A stretch of 38,677 nt of DNA from an uncultured Alphaproteobacteria bacterium (GTDB taxonomy: Bacteria; Pseudomonadota; Alphaproteobacteria; Rs-D84): assembly GCA_937903135.1 (NCBI GenBank), contig CALDAH010000005.1, positions 1-38,677 on the forward strand, given 5' to 3'. A model generated the notes under the pieces. It searched no databases. It had not been told where the DNA came from and saw only the letters and a list, made by a program, of their open reading frames with translations. Below are positions 38,023 through 38,677 of the stretch, one piece after another; positions within the stretch are counted from its first letter, which is position 1, and the number at the start of each line of letters is the position of its first letter. A program made the translations under genes and the position numbers.

Positions 38023-38677
38023 ATGGCAAAAGAAAAGTACGTAAGAACCAAGCCGCATGTTAATATCGGTACTATTGGTCACGTTGACCACGGTAAAACC
38101 ACATTAACAGCTGCTATCGTTCACAACTATGGTGTTGGTGCCGATAAAGCCAAAGGTGTTGGCGAAATTGACAACGCACCGGAAGAAAAACAGCGTGGTA
38201 TTACAATTAATACTGCACACGTTGAATATGAAACAGCAGATCGTCACTATGCTCACGTTGACTGCCCGGGACACGCGGACTATGTTAAAAACATGATTAC
38301 CGGTGCGGCGCAGATGGACGGTGCTATCTTGGTTGTTGCTGCAACTGATGGTCCGATGCCTCAGACACGCGAACACATCTTGTTGGCTCGTCAGGTTGGT
38401 ATTCCAAAAATCGTTGTTTTCTTAAACAAATGTGATTTGGCAAACGATCCTGAATTGTTGGAATTGGTTGAAATGGAAATCCGTGAACTGTTGTCATCAA
38501 ATGACTTTGACGGCGATAACACACCGATTATCCGTGGTTCTGCGATTTCTGCATTAGAAGATAAAAACGACGGCCTGGGCAAAGAAGCCATTGATGCATT
38601 GTTAAAGGCATGTGATGACTATATCCCGATGCCGGAACGTCCGGTTGACAAACCGTTCTTGATGCCGATCGAAGACG
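38023..38677 (+). CDS. tuf: Elongation factor Tu (partial, cut by the right edge)
   Basis: The first 218 codons of EF-Tu are present; the rest lies outside the window. EF-Tu delivers aminoacyl-tRNA to the ribosome. GTPase motifs are GHVDHGKTT (G1), EKQRGITINTAHVEYE (switch I), DCPGHADYVKNMITGAAQMD (G3) and NKCD (G4), then GSAISAL (G5). The stretch after G1 (YGVGADKAKGVGEIDNAPE) is slightly diverged from the usual FGGGFKAYDQIDNAPEE form, without touching nucleotide contacts. The start follows AAGGAGAAAACT. It is the last classical gene of the str operon. Confidence 0.97.
   Translation, partial: MAKEKYVRTKPHVNIGTIGHVDHGKTTLTAAIVHNYGVGADKAKGVGEIDNAPEEKQRGITINTAHVEYETADRHYAHVDCPGHADYVKNMITGAAQMDGAILVVAATDGPMPQTREHILLARQVGIPKIVVFLNKCDLANDPELLELVEMEIRELLSSNDFDGDNTPIIRGSAISALEDKNDGLGKEAIDALLKACDDYIPMPERPVDKPFLMPIED

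Overview
The window looks like chromosome from a Gram-negative alphaproteobacterium, moderately AT-rich, with short intergenic gaps and the standard code. UGA is a true stop (the aldolase gene ends in TGA). The Gram-negative evidence is TolB, Pal, two outer-membrane beta-barrels ending in Phe, lipoboxes and MltG. The ftsE-ftsX-ydcF-plsC operon and the pilin-like start with a G/RSMIEMLGVL motif resemble poorly cultured, gut-associated Alphaproteobacteria. That assignment is inference from gene content, not from a marker-gene tree.

Layout. 1-2128 (minus): uvrC-pgsA, with a compact UvrC. 2179-6482 (plus): a pilin-like protein, an RluC/D pseudouridine synthase, an AsmA-family protein and a CdaA-type diadenylate cyclase. 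6632-9137 (plus): dnaN, ppa and efp, each with its own promoter. 9218-10060 (minus): a VirB2-like small membrane protein and a lipoprotein. 10225-11169: class II fructose-bisphosphate aldolase. 11278-11680: a non-coding interval with a consensus promoter, many strong helices including an apparent pseudoknot, and a terminator; this is the best candidate for an undescribed structured RNA. 11664-11967 (minus): an orphan ribbon-helix-helix antitoxin with its promoter and operator. 12268-14119: tolB and a secreted nuclease. 14279-17614 (minus): ftsE-ftsX-ydcF-plsC, and pal transcribed separately. 17758-23433 (plus): an outer-membrane barrel followed by four secreted fibre-like proteins built from coiled coils and phage-tail-fibre-type repeats; this is the main accessory locus.

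23723-28007: a YqaA/DedA protein (minus), then rbfA and lepA, followed by a Cys-rich small protein and a tyrosine-recombinase-like protein that has lost its catalytic residues. 28142-33447: acpP, fabF, tRNA-Pro(CGG) on the minus strand, an acyl-CoA synthetase, an internally deleted ABC exporter remnant and mltG. 33512-33609 carries a possible short minus-strand RNA. 33710-34498 is a second outer-membrane barrel. 34682 to the right edge is the str operon (rpsL-rpsG-fusA-tuf, tuf cut by the window edge), with a consensus promoter and a leader of about 145 nt.

Together the genes cover envelope biogenesis and division (FtsEX, Tol-Pal, MltG, PlsC, PgsA, AcpP/FabF), translation (EF-P, EF-4, RbfA, S12, S7, EF-G, EF-Tu) and DNA replication and repair (DnaN, UvrC). 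The accessory layer consists of the fibre locus, the structured RNA with the orphan antitoxin, the dead recombinase and the truncated exporter. All functional calls come from reading motifs; no database search was run.
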